From an uncultured Alphaproteobacteria bacterium (GTDB taxonomy: Bacteria > Pseudomonadota > Alphaproteobacteria > Rhodobacterales > Rhodobacteraceae): DNA of 64,000 nucleotides. Position 1 is the first letter of the stretch; each line of letters begins with the position of its first letter. The DNA lies in contig CACHDI010000003.1 of NCBI GenBank assembly GCA_902578545.1, positions 106,333 to 170,332 of the forward strand, given 5' to 3'. Of this stretch, positions 1 to 11,903 are shown piece after piece. Below the pieces are notes generated by a model. The model searched no databases. It had not been told where the DNA came from and saw nothing but the letters and a program-made list of their open reading frames with translations. The position numbers were made by a program, and so were the translations under genes.

Positions 1-468
1 TTTCATATCAAATGACATCAATGCTAAAGGTCCAGAGTAACTACTTAATAATGAATATAGTTCTTTTTTTATATTTATAAGGTTTTGTGTTTTATTTAGT
101 TTCTTAAATTCAATTAATACAGGAGTATGCCCGTCAATAATACCAAGGATTTCTTCTAAAGTTGGTAAATTTTCGTTATTATTTAATTTTAATAGACTTG
201 ATTCTCTATAAACAGTGTTTGACAAATATTTATCAACGCCACACAGCCTTTTTAAATAATCGTCATGAATCACTACAGGTATATAATCTTTTGTAAATCT
301 AATATCAATTTCTACGCCTAAACCGTTTTGAATTGCATGAATTATGGACCTTCTTGAGTTTTCCGGACCTTTCCCCTCTTTAAAAATACCATTACAATCA
401 TGGTAACCCCTATGGGCAAAAGGTGAATGAAAAAAACTTTTCGGAAGATGTTTTAAAAGATTAAACAT
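1..468 (-). CDS. Glycerophosphodiester phosphodiesterase family protein (partial, 3' end outside window)
   Basis: The reading frame starts at an ATG at 468 and runs off the left edge with 156 codons visible and no stop. The N-terminus carries the family hallmark His-Arg-Gly near residue 19 (AHRGYHD), then an ENS segment, EIDIR near residue 53 and VIHDD, which together form the metal-binding and catalytic region of the GDPD TIM barrel. The family hydrolyses glycerophosphodiesters to glycerol-3-phosphate and an alcohol. The start lies 3 bp past the stop of the upstream RidA gene on the same strand, so the two are probably cotranscribed and translationally coupled. The C-terminal half and exact substrate cannot be judged. 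Confidence 0.88.
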   Translation of the reverse strand, partial: MFNLLKHLPKSFFHSPFAHRGYHDCNGIFKEGKGPENSRRSIIHAIQNGLGVEIDIRFTKDYIPVVIHDDYLKRLCGVDKYLSNTVYRESSLLKLNNNENLPTLEEILGIIDGHTPVLIEFKKLNKTQNLINIKKELYSLLSSYSGPLALMSFDMK

Positions 469-470
469 TT

Positions 471-929
471 TCAGGTTAATTCAAATAAACCTTCTACTTC
501 TACAGCCACTCCTAGTGGTAAAGTTGCACCTAGGGCAATTCTCATATGTTTTCCATTTTCACCAAAAACACTTACCATTAAATCAGAAACACCATTTACT
601 ACTTTAGGATGATCTTCAAAATTATTTGATGAATTAACATATCCGGCAATCCTTATTACTCTTTTGAATTTTTGGAAATCTCCATTAATTGCGACATTCA
701 AATGAGCTAGAAGAGAAAGTCCACAATTTTGAGCAGCTTTATACCCTTCTTCTACACTCATATTTTGTCCAACTACTCCTTTAATCAAACCATTTTCATT
801 AGCGGATATCTGTCCAGAAATAAACAATAATTTATTTGTAATAACATATGGCAAATAATTAGCAGCTGGTGTTGGTGCTGAAGGCAATTTTAAAGACAAA
901 CTACTTAATTTATTTTCTATATTTAGCAT
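471..929 (-). CDS. RidA/YjgF family protein
   Basis: This 152-residue protein has the compact YjgF/YER057c/UK114 fold: a hydrophobic strand ending in LLFISGQ near residue 40, and a C-terminal region with MRIALGA and a final VEVEGLFEL strand. Family members are trimeric; characterised RidA deaminates reactive enamine/imine intermediates from PLP enzymes. The long N-terminal form with PAANY resembles the subgroup often next to GDPD genes in Alphaproteobacteria, whose substrate is less certain than for canonical RidA. It is followed immediately by the GDPD gene. A housekeeping metabolite-repair role is inferred from family only. Confidence 0.9.
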   Translation of the reverse strand: MLNIENKLSSLSLKLPSAPTPAANYLPYVITNKLLFISGQISANENGLIKGVVGQNMSVEEGYKAAQNCGLSLLAHLNVAINGDFQKFKRVIRIAGYVNSSNNFEDHPKVVNGVSDLMVSVFGENGKHMRIALGATLPLGVAVEVEGLFELT

Positions 930-1046
930 TTATTTTTACGCAACTTTATTTTATTTGTAATATTCATTTTGTGTATATATTATTTATTTATCAAATTTAA
1001 GTATATTATATTTTATGTTTTATTAATAAAGTAAATAGTAGAAAAA

Positions 1047-1688
1047 TTGAAAATAGATCAAAAAAATTATAAAACATTTTTCTCGAAAAGATCCTTTTTC
1101 CTTCTTTTCTCTTCGATTTTAATTGTTACACCTATTTTCAGTTTTGATTCTGTAAATGCAAAATCTTCAAGAATTAAAAACGCTGAGCTTTTATCAAAAA
1201 GAATCTTTGATGATATTTTTTACATTATAAATAATAATGAAAGTGATGAGAATAAAAAAAAATCACTTCTAAATTTATTTGATAGGCATGCTGATGTTCC
1301 TATAATAGCAAGAGCAGTATTGGGATCCCCCTGGAGACAACTCAGCCAAATTGAACGTACCAATTTTACAAATGCATTTAGACAATATCTCGCCAAAAAA
1401 TATACAGCCCAATTTTCAGAATTTACAGGAGCAGAAATGCTTATTGAGAGAAGTAGAGATTCTGGTGGAAAAGCAGGTATTATGGTTGAAACTAGATTAC
1501 TTATGCCTGGAAGTGCACCGATTAAAGTTGGATGGCAAGTTTCAGATGCAAGTGGTAAATTTAAAATGATTGACGTTAAAATTGAAGGTGTCTCTCTTCT
1601 TACAACTGAAAGAGGAGAAATTAGAAATCAGTATTCTAAAGAAGGAAGATCTATATCTAAGCTTATAAATTCTTTACTTAATTATTAG
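1047..1688 (+). CDS. MlaC/Ttg2D family phospholipid-binding periplasmic protein
   Basis: The 213-residue product has an N-terminal signal peptide (basic residues, a hydrophobic stretch at about 17-32, likely cleavage after VNA near 38) followed by an MlaC/toluene-tolerance domain, including the ADVPIIARAVLG and AFRQYLAKKY segments. MlaC shuttles phospholipids across the periplasm between outer-membrane MlaA and the inner-membrane MlaFEDB transporter to maintain outer-membrane asymmetry. No mlaFED genes are in this window. The start is TTG at 1047, with no in-frame ATG before the signal peptide. Its stop overlaps the convergent PBP gene by 4 bp. Confidence 0.88.
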   Translation: MKIDQKNYKTFFSKRSFFLLFSSILIVTPIFSFDSVNAKSSRIKNAELLSKRIFDDIFYIINNNESDENKKKSLLNLFDRHADVPIIARAVLGSPWRQLSQIERTNFTNAFRQYLAKKYTAQFSEFTGAEMLIERSRDSGGKAGIMVETRLLMPGSAPIKVGWQVSDASGKFKMIDVKIEGVSLLTTERGEIRNQYSKEGRSISKLINSLLNY

Positions 1689-3682
1689 TTGCCAAATAGG
1701 GTATCTAATAAAGCTCTTATCATAGATGTATTTTTTTTATATTGTTGAATTAATTTATCATCATCCTTTCTCTGCCCTGCAATTTTTTCAAATTCCTCGG
1801 GTATCAAGTATGGAAGAGATGATGGTGTGTTTTGTTTAATCAATTGTTTTATAATATTTGACCACAATTCAGCAGGTAAACCACCACCTGTTACACCTTT
1901 TAAGGGAGTATTATTATCATATCCCATCCATATACCACATACGTACTCTGTATTAAAACCTATAAACCAAGCATCTTTCATTAATTGGCTAGTCCCTGTT
2001 TTACCTGCTATGTCCCAACCAGGAATTTTAGCTCTATTGCCAGTACCATTTTCAACCACATCATATAACATGTACAATAAAGCGGCAGATGCATTTTGGT
2101 CAATGACTTGCATTCCCTCTGACCTATCAGCACTCATTAAAACCCCTTTTTCACCTCTTATTTTCAAATCAAACCAGCCTATTGGATTTACTTTTTTCCC
2201 ACTTGACAGAAAACCAGCGTATGCAGAAGTCAGTTCCAATAAATTAACTTCTGAAGAACCTAATGCAACTGCTAATCCTTTACCTATTCTGGAACGTATA
2301 CCAAAATCATTTGCAATTGCTCTTATTTTTTCGATTCCTATTTCGTTTGCTAATTTAACAGCTACAGTGTTTATTGAGCCACTAAGTGCTTGATTAAGAG
2401 TTACTGGGCCTAAATATTCACCAGTATAGTTTTTTGGACTATAAATTTTTGAACCCTCTATTTCAATCTCTGTAGGTTCATCAAAAAAAATAGAATTAGG
2501 ACTATAACCTTGATCTAATGCCGCTGCATATATAAATGGTTTAAATGCTGAACCTGGCTGCCTTAATGCTTGTACTGCTCTATTAAATTTGTGATTTCCA
2601 TTCTTAAAATCTCTACCACCTAGCATAGCTCTTACTAAACCATCTTTAGTCATTACAACTACTGCCAATTCAGCCTTAGAATCGTCCTTAACATATTTAT
2701 TAAAAATTTCTTCAGTTGATCTTTCTACAATTTGCTGAATAAGAGGATCGAAAGTTGTATTTATTATAATATCTTCAGAAGTAGCTGTTGATAATTCTTT
2801 TGGGGTAGAATTCATAATCCAGTTAGCAAAATGACTTCCAATTAACTCGTTTGCCTTATTTGAAAGTTTAGCTGGGTTTATTTCTGCAATAATTTTATCT
2901 TTTTCTGTTATATATCCTTCTTTAAACATAAGATTAAGAACTATGGATGCTCTATCAACAGCCAAGTCTAAATTTCTTGTAGGTGCAAATCTGGATGGAG
3001 CTTTTAAAAGACCAGCTAACATCGCTGATTCTGCCAAATTAACTACTTTTGCAGATTTATTAAAATATCTTTGAGAAGCTGCTTCAAATCCAAAAGATCC
3101 TGCACCTAAATATACCCGATTTAAATAAACTGATAATATTTCATTTTTCGAATATTTGAGTTCCATCGCTATGGAAAATGGTATTTCCATTAATTTTCTT
3201 GCTAATGTTGCTCTTCTGCATTCTTGCTCAATTTTCTTTTCTGATTGTAATAAGCATAATAATTTGGCTACTTGTTGAGTTATTGTTGATCCACCATGCC
3301 CTTGGAAAGGACCTCTTCCTTCTCTTAAATTAATAATGATAGCCCCTAATATTCCTCTTAATGATATGCCTATATGTTTATAAAAACCCTTATCCTCAAC
3401 AGAAATAATTGCTTTTTTTAAAATTGGACTAATGGTTTCAGATCTTAAAGAGCCTTCAAACTGTTTCCCTCTCCATGCAAATATATCACCGTTTTTATCC
3501 AGAAGTGTTACAGATCCCTGATCTCGTGCATCTAAGAGATATTCCATGGGTGGAATTTTAAAATAAAAGTAGCAAACGATTGTGAAAAAAATTATACAAA
3601 TAAGAATGATTACTCTTAAGATTGTCCAAATTATTAATTTTCTAATAAAAGTGAATAATTTACTTAAAATTTTTATAATCAT
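1685..3682 (-). CDS. Bifunctional class A penicillin-binding protein (PBP1-type)
   Basis: The 665-residue enzyme has one N-terminal membrane anchor (about residues 12-42), a GT51 glycosyltransferase domain with catalytic Glu96 in EDKGF and the GGSTITQQ motif at 130-137, then a transpeptidase domain with SxxK at Ser378-Lys381, SxN at 436-438 and KTGT at 561-564. All catalytic motifs are intact. It polymerises lipid II into glycan strands and cross-links the stem peptides in the periplasm. It is shorter than the roughly 800-residue PBP1a proteins and lacks the large OB insertion, so the exact subclass (PBP1a, 1b or 1c-like) is open. It is a single gene facing mlaC, with no intergenic space between them. 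Confidence 0.93.
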   Translation of the reverse strand: MIIKILSKLFTFIRKLIIWTILRVIILICIIFFTIVCYFYFKIPPMEYLLDARDQGSVTLLDKNGDIFAWRGKQFEGSLRSETISPILKKAIISVEDKGFYKHIGISLRGILGAIIINLREGRGPFQGHGGSTITQQVAKLLCLLQSEKKIEQECRRATLARKLMEIPFSIAMELKYSKNEILSVYLNRVYLGAGSFGFEAASQRYFNKSAKVVNLAESAMLAGLLKAPSRFAPTRNLDLAVDRASIVLNLMFKEGYITEKDKIIAEINPAKLSNKANELIGSHFANWIMNSTPKELSTATSEDIIINTTFDPLIQQIVERSTEEIFNKYVKDDSKAELAVVVMTKDGLVRAMLGGRDFKNGNHKFNRAVQALRQPGSAFKPFIYAAALDQGYSPNSIFFDEPTEIEIEGSKIYSPKNYTGEYLGPVTLNQALSGSINTVAVKLANEIGIEKIRAIANDFGIRSRIGKGLAVALGSSEVNLLELTSAYAGFLSSGKKVNPIGWFDLKIRGEKGVLMSADRSEGMQVIDQNASAALLYMLYDVVENGTGNRAKIPGWDIAGKTGTSQLMKDAWFIGFNTEYVCGIWMGYDNNTPLKGVTGGGLPAELWSNIIKQLIKQNTPSSLPYLIPEEFEKIAGQRKDDDKLIQQYKKNTSMIRALLDTLFGN

Positions 3683-3914
3683 ACAACTATCAATTTAGTT
3701 AGTTTTTAATCGCTTAATAATGATTTTATGCATAAATCAATCCATGAAAATTTAAAATATAAATTTTGTCCTGCTTAAAAATTATTCAAACCTGATAATC
3801 TGTATAAATTTTGCTCATTTTTTGTTAAATTTAGCTCAATTTTATTTAAATAAACTTTGATTCAAATATTTTGAAGGTATTTAGTTCATAGATTTTTAAA
3901 ATTAAGGAGATCTC

Positions 3915-4253
3915 ATGAAATTAATTATTGCAGTAATTAAACCATTTAAGCTTGAGGAAGTTAGGGAAAAACTAACTGAAATTGGTGTTCAGGGGTTAAT
4001 GGTTTCAGAAATAAAAGGTTATGGAAGACAAGCAGGACATACAGAAATGTATAGGGGTGCAGAATATGTTGTAAATTATATTCCAAAGATACGATTAGAA
4101 TTAGTTGTACCCGACAATAATGTCTCAAAAGCTACTGATATAATCTCAGAAACAGCAAAGACTGGAAAAATTGGAGACGGAAAGATTTTTGTCTTGAATG
4201 TGGAAGATGCAATACGAATTAGAACCGGTGAAACCGGTGATAATGCAATTTAG
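3915..4253 (+). CDS. glnK: Nitrogen regulatory protein P-II
   Basis: At 112 residues this is a full-length PII protein. Tyr51 in RGAEYVVNY matches the uridylylation site on the T-loop, GYGRQ at 35-39 is conserved, and KIGDGKIFV near residue 88 forms the nucleotide-binding B-loop. PII trimers sense 2-oxoglutarate and ATP/ADP and control nitrogen assimilation. The gene is 27 bp upstream of the ammonium channel, the classical glnK-amtB arrangement in which GlnK plugs AmtB when ammonium is plentiful, so GlnK is preferred over GlnB. AAGGAG starts 11 bp before the ATG. I did not see a convincing sigma-54 promoter upstream. Confidence 0.95.
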   Translation: MKLIIAVIKPFKLEEVREKLTEIGVQGLMVSEIKGYGRQAGHTEMYRGAEYVVNYIPKIRLELVVPDNNVSKATDIISETAKTGKIGDGKIFVLNVEDAIRIRTGETGDNAI

Positions 4254-4280
4254 TAAATTATAATAAGAATAGAGGTTTAA

Positions 4281-5624
4281 ATGTTAAGTTTATTTAAAAT
4301 TTGTGTAAGTGCAATAATCTGCATACTTTCGACTACAACATTGTACGCAGAAGAAGTTAGTTCAGATTTAGTTTCTGCTCATGGCATATTTGTTTTTAAT
4401 ACATTATTATTTTTAATCGGTGGTTTTTTAGTAATGTGGATGGCTGCTGGTTTTGCTATGCTAGAAGCAGGATTAGTACGATCCAAAAATGTAACGACGC
4501 AGTTGACTAAGAATATTGCCTTATTTTCAATTGCTGCAATTGCATATTTTTTGGTTGGTTTCAATCTTATGTATCCAGGAGACTTAGTTGAAGGAAGCTG
4601 GCTAATATCAGGATATTTAGGTCCAATCTTTTCACTGACAGGTTTAGAGCCTGTTGGTGCGGCCGTTGATCAAATTGGAGACATCAGTTATGCATCTGTT
4701 GGTTCAGATTTCTTCTTTCAGCTTATGTTTTGCGCAACTACCGCTTCTATCGTTTCTGGAACCATAGCTGAAAGAATGAAGTTATGGCCTTTTTTAATCT
4801 TCACTGTTTTACTAACTGCATTCTTATATCCAATAGAAGCTTCTTGGCAGTGGGGAGGCGGATGGCTATCTGAATTAGGTTTTTCTGACTTCGCTGGTTC
4901 CACATTGGTTCATGCCGCAGGCGCTTCTGCTGCTTTGGCTGGTGCAATTGTTCTTGGACCTAGAATTGGTAAATATAAAGATGATGGTAGTGTAAATCCA
5001 ATGCCTGGATCAAATATGCCTTTGGCTACATTAGGCACTTTTATATTATGGCTAGGTTGGTTTGGATTTAATGGAGGCTCCCAACTTGCATTGGGTACTA
5101 TTGGTGATGCGGCTGATGTCTCTAGAATATTTACAAATACTAATACAGCGGCAGCTGGAGGAGCATTAGCAGCCCTAATACTTACTCAATTAATGTACAA
5201 AAAAATAGATCTTACTATGGTCCTAAATGGTGCACTTGCGGGATTAGTCTCTATTACAGCCGAACCTTTAGCCCCATCTATTGGTGGAGCTACACTTATA
5301 GGAGCAGTTGGTGGAGTAATCGTTGTATTTGCTGTTCCTATGCTTGACAAGCTTAAAATTGACGATGTTGTTGGAGCTATATCAGTTCATGGAATTGCAG
5401 GCATTTGGGGAACTATAGCCGTTGTATTTTCTGGAGGAAGTTTTGGAGCTCAAATAATTGGAACAGTTTCTATTTGTTTATTCATATTTATTCTCTCTCT
5501 GGTTATATGGTATGTATTGGATCTGATAATGGGTATTAGAGTAAGCGAAGAGGATGAAATAACTGGATTAGACTCAACAGAGTTGGGTATGGATGCATAT
5601 CCAGACTTTTCCAAAAGTCAATAA
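4281..5624 (+). CDS. amtB: Ammonium transporter
   Basis: The 447-residue protein has a cleavable signal peptide (about 1-23) and the many hydrophobic segments of the Amt/MEP/Rh family. The conserved Asp203 in FSDFAGST and the pore twin histidines, His211 (LVHAAG) and His370 (SVHGIAG), are all present. It conducts ammonium/ammonia across the inner membrane and is regulated by direct GlnK binding. It forms an operon with glnK, closed by the strong terminator just downstream. This suggests the cell scavenges ammonium at low concentration. Confidence 0.96.
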   Translation: MLSLFKICVSAIICILSTTTLYAEEVSSDLVSAHGIFVFNTLLFLIGGFLVMWMAAGFAMLEAGLVRSKNVTTQLTKNIALFSIAAIAYFLVGFNLMYPGDLVEGSWLISGYLGPIFSLTGLEPVGAAVDQIGDISYASVGSDFFFQLMFCATTASIVSGTIAERMKLWPFLIFTVLLTAFLYPIEASWQWGGGWLSELGFSDFAGSTLVHAAGASAALAGAIVLGPRIGKYKDDGSVNPMPGSNMPLATLGTFILWLGWFGFNGGSQLALGTIGDAADVSRIFTNTNTAAAGGALAALILTQLMYKKIDLTMVLNGALAGLVSITAEPLAPSIGGATLIGAVGGVIVVFAVPMLDKLKIDDVVGAISVHGIAGIWGTIAVVFSGGSFGAQIIGTVSICLFIFILSLVIWYVLDLIMGIRVSEEDEITGLDSTELGMDAYPDFSKSQ

Positions 5625-5643
5625 AATCTAATAGATTTATAAT

Positions 5644-5679
5644 AAAAAGGATCATTTTTTATAAATGATCCTTTTTTTT
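5644..5679 (+). terminator. Intrinsic terminator of glnK-amtB
   Basis: A perfect inverted repeat, with GGATCATTT (5649-5657) pairing to AAATGATCC (5663-5671), is extended by flanking A and T runs and has a five-base loop. It is followed by an eight-base T run and begins about 20 bp after the amtB stop. This is the clearest Rho-independent terminator in the window. Confidence 0.9.
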
Positions 5680-5854
5680 GGATTGCACCTATATATTTCA
5701 AAAAAGACGTAAGACACTAAAATAATCAAATAAATATTATTTAAATTTATTAATAAACTTCGTTTTTTTAAAAATTTGCAAAAAAAATAAAAAAAAATAC
5801 AATAAATTAAAATCAATCATTGAATTTACCTACTAAAACATTGTACTTAATAAG

Positions 5855-5871
5855 TATACATAACATGTATA
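5855..5871 (+). promoter_or_regulatory. Inverted repeat upstream of the HU gene
   Basis: TATACAT and ATGTATA form a perfect 7-bp inverted repeat separated by AAC, 28 bp upstream of the preferred HU start. It could be a protein-binding operator or a small 5' leader hairpin. In such AT-rich DNA a chance origin is possible. Confidence 0.3.
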
Positions 5872-5899
5872 TAAAAAGAGTTTAAAAAGGGTGGAAAAT

Positions 5900-6190
5900 A
5901 TGACAAATAAACCAATGACAAAAAGTCAACTCGTAGCCAACTTAGCAGAATCTGTTGGTTCAGATAAAGCTTCTGCAAATAGAATGATAGATGCACTATC
6001 TGCTATAATTAGCAAAGAAGTAGCAGCTGGGGGAGCTGTAACTTTACCAGGCATAGGAAAGTTTTCATGCAGAGCCCGCCCGGAAAGAATGGTTAGAAAC
6101 CCGGCTACTGGAGAACAAATGAAAAAACCAGCTGATAGAGTTGTAAAAGTTTCTATAGCTAAAGCATTGAAGGATGTTATCAATCCTTAA
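5900..6190 (+). CDS. HU family DNA-binding protein
   Basis: The 96-residue basic protein shows the HU/IHF fold: two N-terminal helices (KSQLVANLAES...), the GIGKF turn, and the DNA-binding beta arm with RNPATGEQ. HU bends and compacts DNA in the nucleoid. The ATG at 5900 is preferred because GGGTGG ends five bases before it; an in-frame GTG at 5891 would add three residues. It stands alone between two terminators and probably has its own promoter and high expression. IHF subunits are relatives, but the sequence looks like generic alphaproteobacterial HU. Confidence 0.93.
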   Translation: MTNKPMTKSQLVANLAESVGSDKASANRMIDALSAIISKEVAAGGAVTLPGIGKFSCRARPERMVRNPATGEQMKKPADRVVKVSIAKALKDVINP

Positions 6191-6199
6191 TTTTATTTA

Positions 6200-6240
6200 A
6201 ACCAAAGCCACTTAATACTAAGTGGTTTTGGTTTTAACTT
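6200..6240 (+). terminator. Intrinsic terminator of the HU gene
   Basis: A 15-bp stem (6200-6214 with 6219-6233, one G-T pair) closed by a four-base loop starts 10 bp after the HU stop and is followed by a T-rich tract (TTAACTTTT). The long GC-containing stem makes it convincing, although the T run is interrupted. Confidence 0.82.
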
Positions 6241-6250
6241 TTCCTATATC

Positions 6251-9573
<3,323 letters not shown>

Positions 9574-9600
9574 TCACGCAAATGAAAAATAAAATTATAC

Positions 9601-10707
9601 TTAATTTTTGTTTAATAATACTTTGCTATTATTTTCACTCCAATCTATTGAATATGACTGGATGTTACATGGTAAAATTTCTAAATTTTTTATGTCGGTA
9701 CCTGTAGCAAATATTTGAGCATTTATGTTAATTAATTGTTGCAAAAAAATTGACAAATTTTCTTTATCTAAATGGGCTACTATTTCGTCTAAAAGGATAA
9801 TTGGAGGTTTTCCAAATTTTTTTGAAATAGCTAAGGAACTTAATATGAAAAAAGAAAGTAAAAGTGATTTTTGCTCGCCTGTTGAACAATTTTTGGCTTG
9901 GATATTTTTAACACTATGGGATACTAACAAATCAGTCTTATGAGGACCAACTAAAGTTCTTTTTGCTTTTAAATCGGATTGTCTTGATTTCTGAAATTCT
10001 TCTAATAATTCTTCACTACTTTTTATAGGTTGAGTATCAAGTTCGATATTTAATATGGGTAAAAATCCTTGATATTTCATGTTTATTTGCATTTCAATAA
10101 GTAATTCAATTACCTCTCTTCTGTATTTATCTATTTGATATCCAATTAATGCTAATTGTTTTTCAACTGCCAAAAACCATGCCAAATCTTTTTCATTTTC
10201 TTTTAAAAGAAGATTTCTTTTTTTCAAAGCTTGTTCGTAAATTATACAATTTTTTGCATGTTTAGGAAAAAAATTCATTACCAATCTATCTAAAAATCTT
10301 CTTCTATCACTTGAACCTCCAATCCATAATCGATCCATTAATGGGGTAATCCAAATTATTTTAAATAGTTCCGTCAAATAAATCAGTGGTTTTTTCTTCC
10401 CATCAATCCTTAAATTTTTTCTTCCCTTATCATCTAAACCTATTTCTATTTCTATTAAGATATTTGAAACTTTAAAAATGGAAAATAAATCCCATAATTT
10501 TCCACTATTATTTTTTATGAGATCATTAATATTAGCACCTCTTAATCCGCGACCTGGTGAAAATAAAGATATAGCCTCTAATATATTTGTTTTTCCAACA
10601 CCATTAGGACCAGAAAAGTAAATAAAATGTGAATAAAAATCTAAATCTAAACTCTTATGAGAGCGAAAATTCCTCAATTTTAACTTTTTTAAATTAAGAT
10701 TATTCAC
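9601..10707 (-). CDS. recF: DNA replication and repair protein RecF
   Basis: This 368-residue SMC-like ATPase has Walker A GPNGVGKTN near residue 34, a signature region around STGEQKSLL, and Walker B IILLDEIVAHLD. RecF, with RecO and RecR, loads RecA at single-strand gaps and stalled forks. The start is GTG at 10707, 15 bp downstream of the dnaN stop. Its place between dnaN and gyrB is the ancestral bacterial order. Confidence 0.95.
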   Translation of the reverse strand: MNNLNLKKLKLRNFRSHKSLDLDFYSHFIYFSGPNGVGKTNILEAISLFSPGRGLRGANINDLIKNNSGKLWDLFSIFKVSNILIEIEIGLDDKGRKNLRIDGKKKPLIYLTELFKIIWITPLMDRLWIGGSSDRRRFLDRLVMNFFPKHAKNCIIYEQALKKRNLLLKENEKDLAWFLAVEKQLALIGYQIDKYRREVIELLIEMQINMKYQGFLPILNIELDTQPIKSSEELLEEFQKSRQSDLKAKRTLVGPHKTDLLVSHSVKNIQAKNCSTGEQKSLLLSFFILSSLAISKKFGKPPIILLDEIVAHLDKENLSIFLQQLININAQIFATGTDIKNLEILPCNIQSYSIDWSENNSKVLLNKN

Positions 10708-10722
10708 TAGTTTTTAAAACTT

Positions 10723-11841
10723 TTAAACCCTCATTGGCATTACAACATATATTGCGCTTTCATCATCAACATCCCTCATCAATGCAGGATCTCCTGACGA
10801 TTTAAAACTAAACTCTACATTTTTTCCATCTACTTGAGAAGCCAGTTCTTGTAGATACCTTCCATTAAACCCTATTTCCAAATTATCCTGATCATAATCG
10901 ACAAACATCTCATCTTCTGCTTTTCCATTTTCAGGAGAATTAACAGATAATTGTAAACTACCTGAGCTTAATTTAAGTTTTACGGCTCTGGACCTTTCTG
11001 AACTTACTGTAGAAACTCTATCAACTGCCTTAGAAAATTCAGAAGCATTAACCTTTAACTTTTTATCATTATTTATTGGTATTACCCTTTTATAATCTGG
11101 GAAGGTACCATCAACTATTTTTGACGTCAAAGTAAGTGACTTATTAGCAAATCTTATTTTATTATTAGAAATTGAAATTGAAATATCATCATTATCATTC
11201 TCTAGAATCATCCTAAGCTCACCAACAGTTTTCTTTGGCACAATAATACCAGAAAAACTATTTTTTAACCCTGGGTTTTCTATGTCTATTTGAGCTAACC
11301 TATGACCATCAGTCGCCACAGCACGTAAAATATTTTTTTCATTTTCAATGCAAGGATGCAAATAAACACCGTTTAAATAATACCTAGTTTCTTCAGAAGA
11401 CATTGCAAATTTAGACTTATCAAAAAGTCTTTTAATAACCTTTGATTTTAATGAAAATTCAAAATCATATTCTTCTGTGGCCATTATTGGAAAATCTTCT
11501 TTTGGTAAGGTAGAGAGAAAAAATTTAGATCTTGAAGCAACGATTTCTAATTGATTTGAACCTGATTCATTTAAAAATTCGACCTGAGACCCGTCTGGTA
11601 ATTTTCTGACAATCTCATAAAGTGTATTTGCTCCAACAGTAAGTGAACCTGGGGTTTCAACATCTGCAGAAACTTTATCTAAAACTTCAATATCTAAGTC
11701 TGTAGTCCTTAGATATAAAAAGGATTCTTTGGCTTCTAAAAGTACATTAGACAGAATAGGTATAGTTGTTCTCCTTTCTACTATGGATTGTACTCTAGCC
11801 ATTGATTTTAAAAGTTCAGTCTGCTCAATACTCGCTTTCAT
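10723..11841 (-). CDS. dnaN: DNA polymerase III beta subunit (sliding clamp)
   Basis: The 372 residues cover the three repeated clamp domains. The N-terminus reads MKASIEQTELLKSMARVQSIVERR, with the conserved IPILSNVLL following, and the C-terminus ends in YVVMPMRV, the usual clamp terminus involved in partner binding. As a dimer it encircles DNA and tethers the replicase and repair proteins. It starts with ATG 62 bp after dnaA on the same strand and is very likely in the same operon. Confidence 0.97.
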   Translation of the reverse strand: MKASIEQTELLKSMARVQSIVERRTTIPILSNVLLEAKESFLYLRTTDLDIEVLDKVSADVETPGSLTVGANTLYEIVRKLPDGSQVEFLNESGSNQLEIVASRSKFFLSTLPKEDFPIMATEEYDFEFSLKSKVIKRLFDKSKFAMSSEETRYYLNGVYLHPCIENEKNILRAVATDGHRLAQIDIENPGLKNSFSGIIVPKKTVGELRMILENDNDDISISISNNKIRFANKSLTLTSKIVDGTFPDYKRVIPINNDKKLKVNASEFSKAVDRVSTVSSERSRAVKLKLSSGSLQLSVNSPENGKAEDEMFVDYDQDNLEIGFNGRYLQELASQVDGKNVEFSFKSSGDPALMRDVDDESAIYVVMPMRV

Positions 11842-11903
11842 TTTAGTTATCCAAAAAATATATATTAAAACTAAAAATATTTATTATTCAATTGTTTTTT
11901 AAA

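Noticed and set aside
1827..2393. Long plus-strand open frame inside the PBP gene
   Set aside because: It is antisense to a well-supported gene with intact catalytic motifs and shows no recognisable domain.
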